Assembly (NCBI GenBank): GCA_023257955.1
Contig: JALRAY010000045.1
Location: forward strand, 1-8,483
Length of the DNA: 8,483 nt
Reading direction: 5' to 3'
From: Amoebophilaceae bacterium
Lineage (GTDB): Bacteria; Bacteroidota; Bacteroidia; Cytophagales; Amoebophilaceae
Both the position numbers and the translations under genes were made by a program. Below are positions 7,178-8,483 of this stretch, one piece after another. The notes beneath the pieces are model-generated. The model searched no databases. It was given only the letters and a program-made list of their open reading frames with translations, and was not told where the DNA came from. The first letter of the stretch is position 1. The number at the start of each line of letters is the position of its first letter.

Positions 7178-7325
7178 GTGAAGTTGGGGATTGTTGAGTT
7201 GAGGGATGCAATCACAAGGAGGCGAAAGGCAGGGAGCAATTTGCCGTTTTGATGATTAGAGAAGGAATCGGAAGTAATGATCAGCATATGTGCTAACGAT
7301 ATGCATAATGTGAGTATTGAAGAAG

Positions 7326-7399
7326 CGGTCTGGACGGGACTCGAACCCGTGACCTCCTGCGTGACAGGCAGGCATTCTAACCAGCTGAACTACCAGACC
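7326..7399 (-). tRNA. tRNA-Asp (GTC)
   Basis: On the minus strand the 74 bases fold as a complete tRNA. The acceptor stem is GGTCTGG/CCAGACC with discriminator G, followed by a D arm (GTTC, loop AGCTGGTTA). The anticodon stem CCTGC/GCAGG encloses the loop CTGTCAC, and the T arm is ACGGG/CCCGT with loop TTCGAGT. The anticodon GTC (plus-strand 7363-7365) reads Asp codons GAC and GAT. The 3' CCA is not encoded and must be added after transcription. It lies upstream of the EnvC-like gene on the same strand, separated by about 150 bases. Confidence 0.97.
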
Positions 7400-7417
7400 T
7401 CTTATTTGTAAGGTGAT

Positions 7418-7425
7418 CAAAATTA
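7418..7425 (-). promoter_or_regulatory. possible -7 promoter element for tRNA-Asp
   Basis: The minus strand reads TAATTTTG, an exact match to the Bacteroidetes -7 consensus TAnnTTTG. It ends 18 bases before the first base of the mature tRNA, a sensible distance for a short leader. No clear -33 element is visible upstream. Confidence 0.4.
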
Positions 7426-7580
7426 CATAAAACTTTTAAATACTATACGATTACGGCATTTAAATCTTACCACCGACAGCGTTTTTACAGCTCCGTAAAA
7501 TATGAGGTTGTGTGACTAAATGTAAAAGCTCACAAGGATATGGATCATTTTATCATAGAATAGATAGTACAAATTTTTAT

Positions 7581-7750
7581 CTGTCGGGTGTTAAGCCCAA
7601 GAAAAGAACTCAATTAATCCTAAAATATGGATAGCTAAAAAAATGCATGGGGAACATGATATGTGTATAAACGATATTTGTCGAACTTTACAAATATCAA
7701 GATCTAGTTTTTATAGATACCTTGGCATTGCAAAAAAACACGGGAAGTAA
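7581..7750 (+). pseudogene. remnant of a serine recombinase (resolvase/invertase) C-terminus
   Basis: Serine recombinases cut and rejoin DNA at specific sites; their C-terminus is a DNA-binding helix-turn-helix. Only that part survives here. From 7634 one frame reads AKKMHGEHDM, then the helix-turn-helix CINDICRTLQISRSSFYRYL (7664-7723), then GIAKKHGK and a stop at 7748-7750. This closely follows the Hin/resolvase pattern 'ISEICKTLxISRxTFYRYL'. The linker that normally precedes it, similar to GGRKPKL, is seen as SGVKPKKRTQ in a different frame (7584-7613), so there is a frameshift at about 7613-7633. The catalytic N-terminal domain with its active serine is missing: the open frame upstream stops at 7503 and shows no recombinase motifs. 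The remnant ends 21 bases before the AAA-ATPase-like gene. It is a dead relic of a mobile or invertible element. Confidence 0.6.
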
Positions 7751-7771
7751 TACATTTCTAACATCTCAACT

Positions 7772-8483
7772 ATGGATTCACAACAAAGTACAATCAAAAG
7801 AGGCGGTATAGGATCAGATGACTTTAAGAAATTAGTCATTAAAAACTCATATGTAGATAAAAGTCTCTTTGTAAAAGAAGTCATCGATGATGAAAACGAT
7901 GTGATTCTTATCACTAGACCTAGACGCTGGGGAAAGTCTTCTAATATGAGTCTCTTAAAAACTTTTCTAGAACTAGAAGTAGATAAAGAAGGTAATCCCT
8001 TACCTGATGTACAGAAGACAAACCCTGTCTATTTTACGGGAGGAATAATAGAGGAGGATGGTATAGAACAGACATTACCTCCATTAAAAGTTATCGACAA
8101 AGCATACTACTCTGCTGAAAAGGACTATGAAGCTTATAGAAAAACCATGAATACATTGGGTAGGTATCCTGTAATCATGATGAGCTTTAAAGACCTAGGT
8201 GGTTCTACCTATGAAAAGATTGTAGAAGGATTTAAGATTAAGCTTAGAAAAGTATTTGATCAACATAAATATCTATTAGCTAGTTCCCAGCTAACTGAAA
8301 TAGAGAAAGCTACATTTAACCGCTATTTATCTACAAATATCACAGAAAAAGAGGTAGAAGATTCCATCAGTTATTTAATGGAATGCCTTTACAAACACTT
8401 TGGCCAAAAAGTATGGGTATTAGGAGATGTTTACAATTCACATAGGCAACCAAATAAATGCACATGCTAAAGCCACCATAGAT
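7772..8483 (+). pseudogene. AAA-ATPase-like family protein, probably broken, running off the window
   Basis: The N-terminal part matches the AAA-ATPase-like family often found with a PD-(D/E)XK nuclease-like C-terminus and expanded in host-associated Bacteroidetes; its function is not established. Family marks are YVDKSLFVKEVID (27-39), the Walker A-like loop ITRPRRWGKSS (47-57, Lys55) and the strand YPVIMMSFKDL (132-142). The first frame stops at 8468-8470 after 232 residues, whereas full-length relatives are usually over 500. The Walker B region, normally VLIDEYDTPIN, reads VLGDVYNS (216-223), with the catalytic Glu replaced by Val. Just after it the +1 frame (8436-8483) stays open and reads QINAHAKATID, resembling the expected 'PINxAYxKxT' continuation, so a frameshift is likely. 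By rough hand count it is about 36% GC, against about 46% for polA. A short functional protein is possible but less likely. Confidence 0.7.

Noticed and set aside
7284..7304. GCATAT...ATATGC inverted repeat between the tRNA and the EnvC-like gene
   Set aside because: Six-base AT-rich arms are expected by chance and no conserved site is recognised.
7711..7914. Minus-strand 67-residue open frame at the start of the ATPase-like gene
   Set aside because: It overlaps the N-terminal family motifs of the plus-strand gene and the recombinase remnant, and shows no similarity of its own.

Overview
The window looks like a piece of a Bacteroidetes chromosome, most probably from an intracellular symbiont of the Amoebophilaceae type (Cardinium/Amoebophilus-like). 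This is an inference from four signs: the Bacteroidetes-style AtpF, AtpE, CvpA and EnvC-like proteins; the lack of clear Shine-Dalgarno sequences; an AAA-ATPase-like gene of a family that is abundant in such genomes; and a mixture of intact core genes with decayed mobile DNA and short intergenic repeats. The species cannot be fixed from the sequence alone.

Left part (1-1834): three F-type ATP synthase genes run leftwards in the order atpE (rotor ring c), atpF (stator b), atpH (stator delta). They are closely spaced and probably one transcript. The usual upstream partner atpB (subunit a) is not next to atpE, and no recognisable atpA start is visible in the 119 bases after atpH. A 347-base spacer, which holds only tiny open frames, separates atpE from the divergent polA.

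Centre (1835-5335): a full-length DNA polymerase I gene (polA) with 5' nuclease, 3'-5' proofreading and polymerase domains, all with their catalytic motifs. It is followed by about 700 bases without a gene. This stretch holds two copies of a 93-base direct repeat, a segment bounded by 12-base inverted repeats (CGTCATTGCGAG), and smaller degenerate repeats.

Right part (5336-7399): a CvpA-family membrane protein gene on the plus strand converges on a minus-strand gene for an EnvC-like, coiled-coil, catalytically dead LytM protein, a predicted activator of peptidoglycan amidases. A tRNA-Asp(GTC) gene lies upstream of it on the same strand.

Right edge (7400-8483): the C-terminal helix-turn-helix remnant of a frameshifted serine recombinase, followed by an AAA-ATPase-like gene that appears to be breaking down (altered Walker B, apparent frameshift). 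Its base composition is more AT-rich than polA. This is accessory, transferred and decaying DNA. I found no convincing new biological system. The most noteworthy items are the atp cluster without atpB, the repeat cluster after polA and the recombinase/ATPase ruin.
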